Part shown: piece after piece, positions 7,683-14,369 of the stretch | Position numbering within the stretch: position 1 is the first letter of the stretch | Layout: each line of letters opens with the position of its first letter | Assembly: GCF_001050195.2 (NCBI RefSeq) | Contig: NZ_DF967965.1 | Location: 1,156,597-1,220,596 of the forward strand | Reading direction: 5' to 3' | Source of the DNA: Anaerolinea thermolimosa | GTDB lineage: Bacteria > Chloroflexota > Anaerolineae > Anaerolineales > Anaerolineaceae | DNA: 64,000 bases | Notes under the pieces: model-generated | Databases searched by the model: none | What the model was told of the DNA's origin: nothing | Seen by the model: the letters and a program-made list of their open reading frames with translations, nothing else | Made by a program: the position numbers and the translations under genes

Positions 7683-8074
7683 CATCCACACAACGGCGCT
7701 TCCTGGCCGCGTTGCTGGTGAGTAGAACGGTATCCGAAGCCATCCGCAGGGCGAACGTGTCCGAACGTTCGGCCTGGCGCTGGATGAAGGATGAAGCCTT
7801 CAGGGCGGCGCTGGAAGAGGCCGAAGGCCAGACGCTGGAAGATGTAATGCGCCGGTTGATTGGAATGCAGGAGCAGGCGCTGAACGCCCTTCAGGCCATT
7901 CTAGGCGACCCGCAGGCCAGGCATGGCGATAAACTGCGCGCTATCGATATGGCGCTATCTCACTTCCTGCGCCTACGGGAAGCCATCACGCTTGAAGAGC
8001 GGCTGAATGAACTGGAACGGAGGATAGAGGAGGTACGGAATGAACAACATGGCAGGCCGGTTGAAGCGGATTGA
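7670..8074 (+). CDS. Small HTH protein, terminase-small-subunit-like or regulatory
   Basis: A 134-residue protein with an N-terminal helix-turn-helix: FLAALLVSRTVSEAIRRAN then SERSAWRWMKDEAFRAAL (about 10-48). This pattern is common in phage terminase small subunits and related DNA-binding proteins that recognise packaging or origin sites. The rest is helical, and the C-terminal end (about 105-130) is a charged coiled-coil segment. No terminase large subunit or capsid gene exists in the element, so a packaging role is not supported here unless it borrows from a helper phage. Origin recognition or regulation are equally possible. It overlaps both neighbouring genes. Confidence 0.5.
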   Translation: MAEITSTQRRFLAALLVSRTVSEAIRRANVSERSAWRWMKDEAFRAALEEAEGQTLEDVMRRLIGMQEQALNALQAILGDPQARHGDKLRAIDMALSHFLRLREAITLEERLNELERRIEEVRNEQHGRPVEAD

Positions 8075-8249
8075 ACGGGCGATAAGGCCGGTAAAATGCC
8101 CGGAGTGCGGCGGCCCGGCGACAAAATACGATAATCTGAAGGTTGAAATCCACTGGCGCACCTGCGATGACCCGCCGATGAAGCCGGAATATTGCCCGAA
8201 GTGCGGGCGGCAGCTTGTGTTTGTGGTGGAGTGGCCGGATAAACGGTAA
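8040..8249 (+). CDS. Small zinc-ribbon protein, 69 residues
   Basis: Two CPxCG knuckles, CPECGG near residue 20 and CPKCGR near 56, flank a 30-residue insert. This is the pattern of a rubredoxin-like zinc ribbon. GAGGAGGT lies 6 bases before ATG 8040, and the gene overlaps the HTH gene by 35 bases. No enzymatic domain is present. It could be a nucleic-acid-binding or protein-docking accessory of the replication set. I do not recognise a named family. Confidence 0.6.
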   Translation: MNNMAGRLKRIERAIRPVKCPECGGPATKYDNLKVEIHWRTCDDPPMKPEYCPKCGRQLVFVVEWPDKR

Positions 8250-8474
8250 TAAAATGCCCGTAGAACGCGCCAGGATGCCCGTAGAGCGATTTTTCCACGG
8301 CAAGGCATAAAAACACCCTTTGCCCGGCAGAACAGGCCTTACAGGGCGTTTTGTGCCCTTTGCCCAACACAATGACTATTATGTTGTGCATACTGGCCGA
8401 CAGGGCAAAAAAAGCCCTGCCACTTGCGGCAAGGCTGAACAATCCGGGCGTGGTGGATGATTCGGTATCGGATA
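8250..8474. other. Noncoding region with short repeats and hairpins
   Basis: A 14-base repeat ATGCCCGTAGARCG occurs at 8254-8267 and 8275-8288, exactly 21 bp apart (two helical turns). Two small hairpins with AGGGC/GCCCT stems and 7-base loops sit at 8343-8359 and 8402-8418, with an inverted pair CACAA...TTGTG at 8368-8388 between them. No gene is evident. The spacing suggests protein-binding sites (recombinase arms, replication initiator or repressor), and the hairpins could stop convergent transcripts. Confidence 0.45.
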
Positions 8475-8780
8475 CTATGCGTCTTCTACGGTAACACCAG
8501 GAAAGGCTTCTTCAAGCGATACCCGCTTTTCGGGCAATTCTTCAAACATTTCTGCGGCTTCTTGCGGGGTGAGCGGTTGCAGCGCGTCTCTTTCCCCCTG
8601 CCAGCAGGTGAGGCGGATGGAGAAGTAGTTGCCTTTGGGGGTGCGGTACAGGAAGGTATTTCGTCCGTGCCGTTCAAAGTTGTGCCCATCCCAATAATCA
8701 TCGCCTGCCAGCAAGGTTGACTTGCTGACGTCATACCGCTTGCCGTTCTTGACTTCGGCCCATTCTTTAGGGGGTTTCAT
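8475..8780 (-). CDS. Unknown element protein, 101 residues
   Basis: Not recognised. The start ATG (8778-8780) has AGGAG on the minus strand 9 bases upstream. The protein seems to be a small mixed alpha/beta fold with many aromatic residues (DDYWDGHNFERHGRN, then FLYRTPKGNYFSIRLTCW), ending in an acidic helical tail. The segment order suggests a regulatory or inhibitor-type protein, but nothing decisive is visible. It is 28 bases downstream of the integrase gene on the same strand, so the two may be cotranscribed. That makes an excisionase-like or recombination-directionality role worth considering, without direct evidence. Confidence 0.5.
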   Translation of the reverse strand: MKPPKEWAEVKNGKRYDVSKSTLLAGDDYWDGHNFERHGRNTFLYRTPKGNYFSIRLTCWQGERDALQPLTPQEAAEMFEELPEKRVSLEEAFPGVTVEDA

Positions 8781-8807
8781 GGTTTTACTCCTTTCGGTCT
8801 ATGCCTT

Positions 8808-9746
8808 TTATCGGGAACTGTGCCCGGATTGTTTGAGGTTATCCACAGGGCTGGCGTGCCGGTGGGCTTCCAGCAGGTCAGTGTCCAGCCATTGAATATA
8901 ACGGCGGGTAGTTTCCAGGTTGGAATGGCCCAGGATGGTTTGCAGACTGACCAAATCCATGCCGTTTTGCAGGCTGAGCGTGGCAAAGGTGCGGCGCAGG
9001 GCGTGCGCGGAGAAGGCCACTCCCGCCTTTTTCGAGAGCCGCCGCAGGAGCGATTGCAGGCCGTGGGGAGTGAAGGGGCTGCCGCTTTCGGTCTGGAACA
9101 GCGGGGCGTCCGCGTCCTGACTGGGGCAGGTGCGCAGGTAAGCCAGCAGGGCGCGCCTTGTGGTTGCGCCAATCACGGCCAGCCGGTCTTTGCGGCCTTT
9201 GCCTTGCCGCACCCTGACCGCGCCGGTCTGTAAATCCACGTCTGCCCGTTGGAGGTTGCAGACTTCCTGACGGCGCAGGCCGCTGTCCACCAGGAACAAG
9301 ACCAGCGCCTTCTCCCGTAAGGCACACACGTTCAGCACCTTTTGCACCTGTTCGGCGGTGAGGAACGATAGCCGCTTCTGGCGCACTTTGGGCATGTCAA
9401 AGGTGACCGGCTGGGGAAGATAGCCTTCCCTGTGCCAGAAGCGGAGAAGCGTCCGAATGCGGCTGGCTACGGTGTGGGTGGTGGTGCTTTCGGCGTCCTG
9501 ATACAACGCCAGGAACTGGCGCACGTGGCGGGCGGTCACTTCATGAGGGGCGGTCATGCCTTGACCTTCCAGCCAGGAGATAAATTTACCCAGCGTGTCC
9601 GTGTAATTGGCGAGGGTAGTTTTCGAACACTGCATGGCCTGGCGGCTGAGGATGAAATCCGTCCAGGCGTCACGCAGGGCGACAGAGGCGATGTTAAAGG
9701 ATTGGGTTTCGAGGAGATGAGGTCGTTGTTTGGATGGGTGAGACAT
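8808..9746 (-). CDS. Tyrosine recombinase (integrase) of the tRNA-Val element
   Basis: A 312-residue site-specific recombinase of the XerC/D and phage integrase type. An N-terminal SAM-like core-binding domain (about 20-110) precedes the catalytic domain. Its residues are R158 (DSGLRRQE), K186 (GKGRKDR), H248 and R251 (HALRRTF), H274 (LGHSNLETT) and the nucleophile Y283. All are present, so it should be active. It should cut and rejoin the 48-bp att repeats to integrate into or excise from tRNA-Val. ATG 9746 is used; ATG 9758 and TTG 9779 are in frame upstream but fall within a perfect inverted repeat (9750-9777). No Shine-Dalgarno is evident for any of them. Confidence 0.85.
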   Translation of the reverse strand: MSHPSKQRPHLLETQSFNIASVALRDAWTDFILSRQAMQCSKTTLANYTDTLGKFISWLEGQGMTAPHEVTARHVRQFLALYQDAESTTTHTVASRIRTLLRFWHREGYLPQPVTFDMPKVRQKRLSFLTAEQVQKVLNVCALREKALVLFLVDSGLRRQEVCNLQRADVDLQTGAVRVRQGKGRKDRLAVIGATTRRALLAYLRTCPSQDADAPLFQTESGSPFTPHGLQSLLRRLSKKAGVAFSAHALRRTFATLSLQNGMDLVSLQTILGHSNLETTRRYIQWLDTDLLEAHRHASPVDNLKQSGHSSR

Positions 9747-9749
9747 AAA

Positions 9750-9777
9750 GACCGCCATATATGGGGTTATGGCGGTC
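9750..9777 (-). promoter_or_regulatory. Perfect inverted repeat at the integrase start
   Basis: GACCGCCAT (9750-9758) and ATGGCGGTC (9769-9777) form a 9-bp perfect stem with a 10-base loop, ending 3 bases before integrase ATG 9746. It could be an operator for an element repressor or an RNA hairpin limiting integrase translation. It contains two possible upstream start codons. Confidence 0.5.
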
Positions 9778-9801
9778 AAATGGTGGGGATGAACCGTACC
9801 T

Positions 9802-9849
9802 GTGGGCGGAACAGGACTCGAACCTGCGACCTCATCTTTGTAAGAGATG
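9802..9849. repeat. attR: right 48-bp att repeat within intact tRNA-Val
   Basis: Identical to 3183-3230. It covers the tRNA-Val sequence from the anticodon stem-loop through the 3' end, so the element supplies the 3' half that keeps the tRNA gene intact after integration. Confidence 0.9.
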
Positions 9850-9876
9850 CGCTCTAACCGACTGAGCTATCCGCCC
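9803..9876 (-). tRNA. tRNA-Val (anticodon TAC)
   Basis: A 74-base cloverleaf with acceptor stem GGGCGGA/TCCGCCC and discriminator A. The anticodon loop CTTACAA gives TAC (codon GTA), and the T-arm contains GGTTCGAGTCC. CCA is not encoded. It is the integration target of the neighbouring element and remains complete. Confidence 0.95.
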
Positions 9877-9942
9877 GGGTAGGGAAATTATACATGAAAA
9901 TTCATGAAGTATGTTAAACTGGCGAAAAAAGGAGGTGGTATT

Positions 9943-10704
9943 ATGCGCTTCATTCGATATAGTCTAGGGGATGAGTTACCGCGGTACGGTTGGATTTATC
10001 AGGATCATGTTGGATTGGTCGAGGGAGATATTTTTAATGAATACCGTCGGCTGGAGGCCGGGATGCCTCTGGAGCGAGTTAAGTTGTTTGCCCCTGTTCG
10101 GCCGGGAAAAATCATTGCAGTTGGAAGGAATTATGTGGAACATGCCAGAGAACGGGGTGCTGAGGTACCGGAAATCCCTTTGATCTTTCTAAAACCTCCC
10201 TCGTCGGTCGTTGGGCCTGGAGAAGCAATTTTATTACCCCCTCAATCTAAACAGGTGGACCATGAAAGTGAACTGGCCGTGGTGATTGGGAAAAGAGGAA
10301 AATGGATTGCAGCGGAGGATGCGCTGGATTACGTTTTCGGGTATACCGCGGCGAACGATGTTACTGCCAGAGATCTCCAGAAGGTGGATGGTCAGTGGAC
10401 GAGGGCTAAAGGATTTGATACCTTTTGTCCTCTTGGTCCATGGATTGAAACCGAACTCGACCCCGCCGATGTACTGATCCATTGCCGGGTTAATGGTGAG
10501 TTGCGACAGGTCGGTTCAACGAGGGATATGGTGTTTTCGGTGCAGCAGTTAATTGCGTTTATCTCTTCAGTGATGACTCTGGAACCTGGAGACGTGATTT
10601 TAACGGGAACACCAGCTGGAATTGCCCCGTTGAAAGTCGGAGATGTGGTCGAGGTGGAAATCGAAGGGATTGGAGTATTATCGAACCCGGTGAAAGCACT
10701 CTAA
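9943..10704 (+). CDS. Fumarylacetoacetate hydrolase (FAH) family protein
   Basis: A 253-residue member of the FAH superfamily: hydrolases, decarboxylases and isomerases acting on 2-oxo or diketo acids through a divalent metal. The metal ligands are visible as E108 and E110 (HESELAVV) and D139 (AANDVTARD), with the partner lysine K156 ([14 protein letters not shown]). The family signature [14 protein letters not shown] is near the C-terminus. The start is ATG 9943 with GGAGGTGG 5-6 bases upstream. Likely substrates are oxaloacetate, acylpyruvates or related ring-cleavage products, but family members cannot be separated by sequence at this level. It stands alone between the tRNA-Val gene and the convergent sortase-like gene. 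Confidence 0.85.
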   Translation: MRFIRYSLGDELPRYGWIYQDHVGLVEGDIFNEYRRLEAGMPLERVKLFAPVRPGKIIAVGRNYVEHARERGAEVPEIPLIFLKPPSSVVGPGEAILLPPQSKQVDHESELAVVIGKRGKWIAAEDALDYVFGYTAANDVTARDLQKVDGQWTRAKGFDTFCPLGPWIETELDPADVLIHCRVNGELRQVGSTRDMVFSVQQLIAFISSVMTLEPGDVILTGTPAGIAPLKVGDVVEVEIEGIGVLSNPVKAL

Positions 10705-10713
10705 CTGATAAGG

Positions 10714-11373
10714 TTACCTGGCCACCAGCGTATCCCCGGACGCCCAGGCGGGCGCCGGATTATAGAGTATCAAAGGAGCTGATAAGGGAGGAGTCCCGGT
10801 TTCAAGTTCCGCAATGATAAATAGCCGCCCCCAGGATGGATTCCCATTTGCCTCCAGACAGGTTTGCAGGACGAGGCGTTTACCGTCTCCGGTGGCATAA
10901 ATATGGTTAAAAAGCTCGGTGGCGGTCATTCGGCGACCGGGCGAATCCAGTGGGGAAAAGTCACTTTTTGGGCTGGAAGGAGTAAGAGCACGGTATTTTT
11001 CTATAGCAGTAATTCGATAGAGTGTAATGGAGCCATCCTGGGTGATAAGTTGAAGCGATTGCCCGGTTTTTAATTGGCTGAACGCGGCCCCCGCCAGGGT
11101 GTTATGGGCGAGCAAACCGATGGTTCCATAAGTGCGGGCAAGGGAAAAATCGGTCACAACACCGGGCTCGGAAGATACAAAGGCGGGATCCCCGGCCGGT
11201 TGAGGGGAGATCGTGAAAGAAAACAGGCTATTTGCAGAAAGCCGGGCGTATTTCAGGGAGGTTTTCTGGCTGTCAGAGGGTTGTGTTTGCGGATCTGCAT
11301 GAGCCAGCGAAGCTCCCTGAAAAAACAGGAAACAAGAGAAGAAAATGACAAGAAGGCGCACGATTTTCTGCAT
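10714..11373 (-). CDS. Sortase-like protein with N-terminal signal sequence
   Basis: A 219-residue secreted or membrane-anchored protein. A hydrophobic signal (residues 4-26, ending near AHA) precedes a sortase fold. The catalytic triad is visible: H90 in LLAHN, C172 in VLQTC (the usual TLxTC) and R183 in GRLFIIAE. Sortases join LPxTG-like proteins to surface structures or polymerise pilins. No substrate with an LPxTG tail is apparent in the window, and no cognate operon partner lies nearby. Whether it acts as a transpeptidase or a hydrolase is therefore open. It converges on the FAH gene with a 9-base gap. An inverted repeat sits just upstream of its start. Confidence 0.75.
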   Translation of the reverse strand: MQKIVRLLVIFFSCFLFFQGASLAHADPQTQPSDSQKTSLKYARLSANSLFSFTISPQPAGDPAFVSSEPGVVTDFSLARTYGTIGLLAHNTLAGAAFSQLKTGQSLQLITQDGSITLYRITAIEKYRALTPSSPKSDFSPLDSPGRRMTATELFNHIYATGDGKRLVLQTCLEANGNPSWGRLFIIAELETGTPPLSAPLILYNPAPAWASGDTLVAR

Positions 11374-11380
11374 GGCTTAT

Positions 11381-11406
11381 TAACCGTTTTGGTGTTGAAA
11401 CGGTTA
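11381..11406. promoter_or_regulatory. Inverted repeat upstream of the sortase-like gene
   Basis: TAACCGTTT (11381-11389) and AAACGGTTA (11398-11406) are perfect 9-bp arms around 8 bases, starting 8 bases upstream of the start codon. On the minus strand TATAAC overlaps the outer arm as a possible -10. It may be an operator. Confidence 0.45.
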
Positions 11407-11595
11407 TATTTTAGTTAATTTATCGGTGTTTCAGTGGTTATGGAGGCAGGTGTAAGGGGACTGTAAGGGACGAAGAACGGGTGAGTGTAGCAATGAGGGC
11501 GAAAGGGTATGAAAAGGTGAGCAGGGGTTCTATGGTATAATCTGGGCACTAGGGAGAATACTCTCCATTTACTCGCACTGAGGAGAAAACGAGGT

Positions 11596-12354
11596 ATGTC
11601 TGGTCACTCAAAATGGGCAACCATTAAGCGCAAAAAAGGCGCGGCTGATGCAAAGCGAGGCCAGGTTTTCACGCGCCTGACGCGTGAAATCGTGATGGCT
11701 GCTCGCGAAGGCGGCGGAGATGTGGACACAAACTTCAGGCTCCGCCTGGCGGTCGAAAAAGCACGCTCACAGAACATGCCTAAGGAAAATATTGAGCGGG
11801 CAATCAAACGCGGAACCGGTGAAAGTAAAGAAGGGGAAGCTTTCGAGCAGATTTTTTACGAGGGTTATGGGCCTCATGGGGTTGCCATGATGTTCGAGTG
11901 CTTCACGGAAAACCGCAATCGAACTGTGGCAGAACTCAGGCACCTTTTGAGCAAGGCGGGCGGCAGCCTTGGCGAGGCCGGTTCGGTGGGATGGCAGTTC
12001 AAACGCGTGGCTTATTTTGCGGTTCCGGCTGCAAAAGCGAATTTTGATAAAGTTTTTGAGGTGGCTGTGGAAGGTGGCGCCGATGATGTGGTGCAGGATG
12101 GCGACACGATTGAAATCTATGCGCCGGTAGAAAACTTTAAGTTGATGGGTGATGCTCTCCGGAATGCCAAAATTGAGATCGAAGAGGCCGAGTTGCGCAT
12201 GATTCCTCTGAATGAAGTTGAACTGCCGGTAGATCAGGCACTGCAGGTACTGCGCACCATCGAGATGATTGAAGACCTGGATGATGTGCAGAACGTGTAT
12301 CACACCCTGCGGCTGTCGGACGAGGCAATTGCTGCATTGGAGAGCGAAGCGTAG
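11596..12354 (+). CDS. yebC: YebC/PmpR family DNA-binding or translation factor
   Basis: A 252-residue protein of the YebC/TACO1 family. The family hallmarks are at the N-terminus (MSGHSKWATIKRKKGA) and in GEAGSVGWQFKR near 131-142. These proteins help ribosomes through polyproline or stalled stretches, and some bind DNA. The ATG is preceded by an AGGAG-type site and lies about 54 bases after a TATAAT box (11536-11541) that may be the promoter of this unit. It is directly followed by ruvC, with the stop 7 bases before the ruvC start. That conserved yebC-ruvC-ruvA neighbourhood occurs in many bacteria. Confidence 0.92.
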   Translation: MSGHSKWATIKRKKGAADAKRGQVFTRLTREIVMAAREGGGDVDTNFRLRLAVEKARSQNMPKENIERAIKRGTGESKEGEAFEQIFYEGYGPHGVAMMFECFTENRNRTVAELRHLLSKAGGSLGEAGSVGWQFKRVAYFAVPAAKANFDKVFEVAVEGGADDVVQDGDTIEIYAPVENFKLMGDALRNAKIEIEEAELRMIPLNEVELPVDQALQVLRTIEMIEDLDDVQNVYHTLRLSDEAIAALESEA

Positions 12355-12361
12355 CGGCGCT

Positions 12362-12853
12362 ATGTTGGTCCTGGGAATTGATCCGGGAACGGCAACCACT
12401 GGTTATGGTCTGGTGCGGGAGTCTCCTCAGGGCGATCTGGAGATGGTGGAGTGTGGGGTAATCAGTACCCCGGCCGGTCTGGAAGCCGAAAAGCGCCTAA
12501 AACTCTTGTATGATCGAATCGTTGAAATTTTACTTCTCCACCGCCCCGAGTGCGGAGCGGTGGAGAAGTTGTTTTTCAGGCGGAATGTGACCACAGCCAT
12601 TGCAGTGGGGCAGGCGCGCGGAGTTGCTCTGCTGGCTATGGCGCAACATCAGGTGGCTGTTGCTGAGTATACTCCCATGCAGGTGAAGCAGGCGGTGAGT
12701 GGATATGGTGGTGCCGACAAGCATCAGGTTCAGGTGATGGTACAGGCGATCTTGAATCTGGATGCGCTTCCCCAGCCAGACGACGCGGCTGATGCCCTGG
12801 CTGTGGCTATTTGCCACCTCCATAGTTATCGTTGGAACACGGCGGCAGAATGA
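12362..12853 (+). CDS. ruvC: Crossover junction endodeoxyribonuclease RuvC
   Basis: A 163-residue Holliday-junction resolvase that cleaves four-way junctions symmetrically after RuvAB branch migration. The RNase H-like fold shows the four acidic residues: D7 in GIDPGTATTGYG, a Glu in VEKLFF near 68, and two Asp in PDDAADALA near 139-142. ATG 12362 is the natural start, because the longer upstream frame overlaps yebC. It overlaps the next gene by four bases (ATGA), so translation is likely coupled. RuvA follows one gene later, while ruvB is not in this window. Confidence 0.92.
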   Translation: MLVLGIDPGTATTGYGLVRESPQGDLEMVECGVISTPAGLEAEKRLKLLYDRIVEILLLHRPECGAVEKLFFRRNVTTAIAVGQARGVALLAMAQHQVAVAEYTPMQVKQAVSGYGGADKHQVQVMVQAILNLDALPQPDDAADALAVAICHLHSYRWNTAAE

Positions 12854-13665
12854 TTACCAGCCCGAGCAACGAAAAAATTAAGTGGATAAGAAAGTTGCAG
12901 CAAAAGAAATTCCGGCAGGAAACGGGGCTTAGCTATGTTGAGGGCCTGCGGGTGGTAGGCGATGCCTGCCAGTATTCCGCCGGGGTGGAATTGCTGATCG
13001 TCTGTGAGGAATTGTTGAGAAGCCAGTTCGGAGCGGCTTTGATTGCCCGGGAAAGATCCAGAGGAACTGAGGTGGTGGAAGTGAGTAAGCCCGTGTTTGA
13101 GGCCTTTTCACTCAAAGAACACCCTCAGGGAATTGCTGCGGTGGTGAGACAACACTGGTCAATTTTGGATGAAGTAGCCCCGGAACGAGAGAAACCCTGG
13201 GTAGTCCTCGATTCAATCGCTGACCCCGGAAACCTTGGCACTATCCTTCGCAGTACCGATGGAGCGGGTGGGGCAGGAGTGATTCTGCTGGATCAATCTA
13301 CCGATCCTTATGACCCGGTTTCTATCCGGGCGAGTATGGGGGCATTGTTTCATCTGAAAATATGCCGGGCAACTCTCGAAGAATTTGCGCGATGGAAAAC
13401 TTCTCGAGGATGTTTTGTAGTTGGTACTTCAGATGCAGCCGCAACCGATTATCACCGGTTTCAATACCCGGAATATTGCGTTTTGATGATGGGAAGTGAA
13501 CGCCAGGGATTGGGCCAGGGCCATTATGCCCTCTGTGATGCGGTGGTAAGTATTCCGATGCTTGGTGTGAGCGATTCGCTCAATCTGGCTGTAGCTACTT
13601 CTCTGGTTCTTTATGAGGTTTTGAACCAGCGGAGAGACCGTTTGGAAGGAGGACTCTCCCGATGA
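12850..13665 (+). CDS. SpoU/TrmH-family RNA 2'-O-ribose methyltransferase
   Basis: A 271-residue protein with an N-terminal substrate-binding domain (residues 1-95) and a knotted SPOUT methyltransferase domain. The three signature motifs are NLGTILRSTDGAGG, MMGSERQGL and IPMLGVSDSLNLAVA. The enzyme transfers a methyl group from S-adenosylmethionine to a ribose, usually in 23S rRNA or tRNA. The domain order matches RlmB/TsnR-like enzymes and the target position is not determinable. Its start overlaps ruvC (ATGA) and its end overlaps ruvA by four bases, so it sits inside a repair-gene operon. Confidence 0.88.
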   Translation: MITSPSNEKIKWIRKLQQKKFRQETGLSYVEGLRVVGDACQYSAGVELLIVCEELLRSQFGAALIARERSRGTEVVEVSKPVFEAFSLKEHPQGIAAVVRQHWSILDEVAPEREKPWVVLDSIADPGNLGTILRSTDGAGGAGVILLDQSTDPYDPVSIRASMGALFHLKICRATLEEFARWKTSRGCFVVGTSDAAATDYHRFQYPEYCVLMMGSERQGLGQGHYALCDAVVSIPMLGVSDSLNLAVATSLVLYEVLNQRRDRLEGGLSR

Positions 13666-14243
13666 TCGCGTCTATTGAAGGGGAAATTATCGGGTTTGGT
13701 GAGAATTCCATTGTGGTTAGAACTGGAGGAATGGGATTTCAGGTAGCTGTACCCACCAGCTTACGGGCAGGTTGCCGGATCGGGGAGACCATTTCTCTTT
13801 TTACCCATCTGGTGGTGAGGGAAGATTTACTGGCTTTGTACGGTTTCGCTACAGAAGCCGAGAGAGATTTCTTTATCCTGTTGCTTGGCGTGAATGGCGT
13901 TGGCCCGCGCATTGCGCTTTCGATCCTCTCTATTCTCTCTGTAGATGCTATTCGTCGGGCGGTGTTAAGCGAACAGGCGGATTTGTTTTCCAGAGTGCCG
14001 GGCGTAGGCAAGAAAAATGCGCAGAAGATCCTGCTTCATTTGCAGGGAAAGATTAAAGGTGAAGGAATAGAGCTGGCAAGCGGCATCAGTTCAGCAGATG
14101 AGGCGGTGCTGGAAGCCCTGACCTCACTGGGTTACAGTGTGGTGGAAGCGCAGATGGCGCTTCAGTCGATTCCAAAAGATACTCCTGATGATGTGGAGGA
14201 AAGATTGCGCCAGGCACTACGGTACTTTAACCCGCGCGGATAA
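13662..14243 (+). CDS. ruvA: Holliday junction DNA helicase subunit RuvA
   Basis: A 193-residue RuvA. An N-terminal OB-fold (1-60) starts with MIASIEGEIIGF and contains LVVREDLLALYGF. Two helix-hairpin-helix motifs follow (LLGVNGVGPRIALSIL and FSRVPGVGKKNAQKIL), and a C-terminal UBA-like domain contacts RuvB. It tetramerises on four-way junctions and loads the RuvB motor. It overlaps the preceding methyltransferase gene by four bases and is the last gene of the yebC-ruvC unit; the ATP synthase promoter follows. Confidence 0.92.
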   Translation: MIASIEGEIIGFGENSIVVRTGGMGFQVAVPTSLRAGCRIGETISLFTHLVVREDLLALYGFATEAERDFFILLLGVNGVGPRIALSILSILSVDAIRRAVLSEQADLFSRVPGVGKKNAQKILLHLQGKIKGEGIELASGISSADEAVLEALTSLGYSVVEAQMALQSIPKDTPDDVEERLRQALRYFNPRG

Positions 14244-14293
14244 AGATGACCTCTGAAATCTGGAGGGGGTGTAATGGTAGGGGTCAAATTTTC

Positions 14294-14322
14294 TGGACAT
14301 TCTTTTTTCTTTCAGGTATGAT
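14294..14322 (+). promoter_or_regulatory. Sigma70-type promoter for the ATP synthase F1 genes
   Basis: TGGACA (14294-14299) and TATGAT (14317-14322) are separated by exactly 17 bases, one mismatch each from consensus. It lies 48 bases before atpA ATG 14370. Confidence 0.75.
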
Positions 14323-14369
14323 TGTTGCGTTATCCAATCGACGGTACATGCACCGGGAGTTGAAGTATC

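Larger units (their letters stand above)
3183..9849. mobile_element. Integrative element in tRNA-Val, with its own replication module
   Basis: The region is bounded by identical 48-bp direct repeats (3183-3230 and 9802-9849). The right copy is the 3' half of an intact tRNA-Val gene and the left copy is the displaced 3' half. The repeat-to-repeat unit is 6,619 bp. The tyrosine recombinase gene sits next to the intact tRNA, as is usual. Inside are a RecA-like helicase, a primase with zinc finger and Toprim, a putative nuclease, a small HTH protein, a zinc-ribbon protein and unknowns. Gene overlaps are tight and GC content is visibly higher than in the flanks. There are no conjugation, capsid or terminase large-subunit genes, so it resembles a plasmid-like integrative or satellite element. 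Its cargo, if any, is unrecognised. Confidence 0.88.

Noticed and set aside
7670-8074. Prophage based on the terminase-like HTH
   Set aside because: No large terminase, portal, capsid or tail gene is present in the element.
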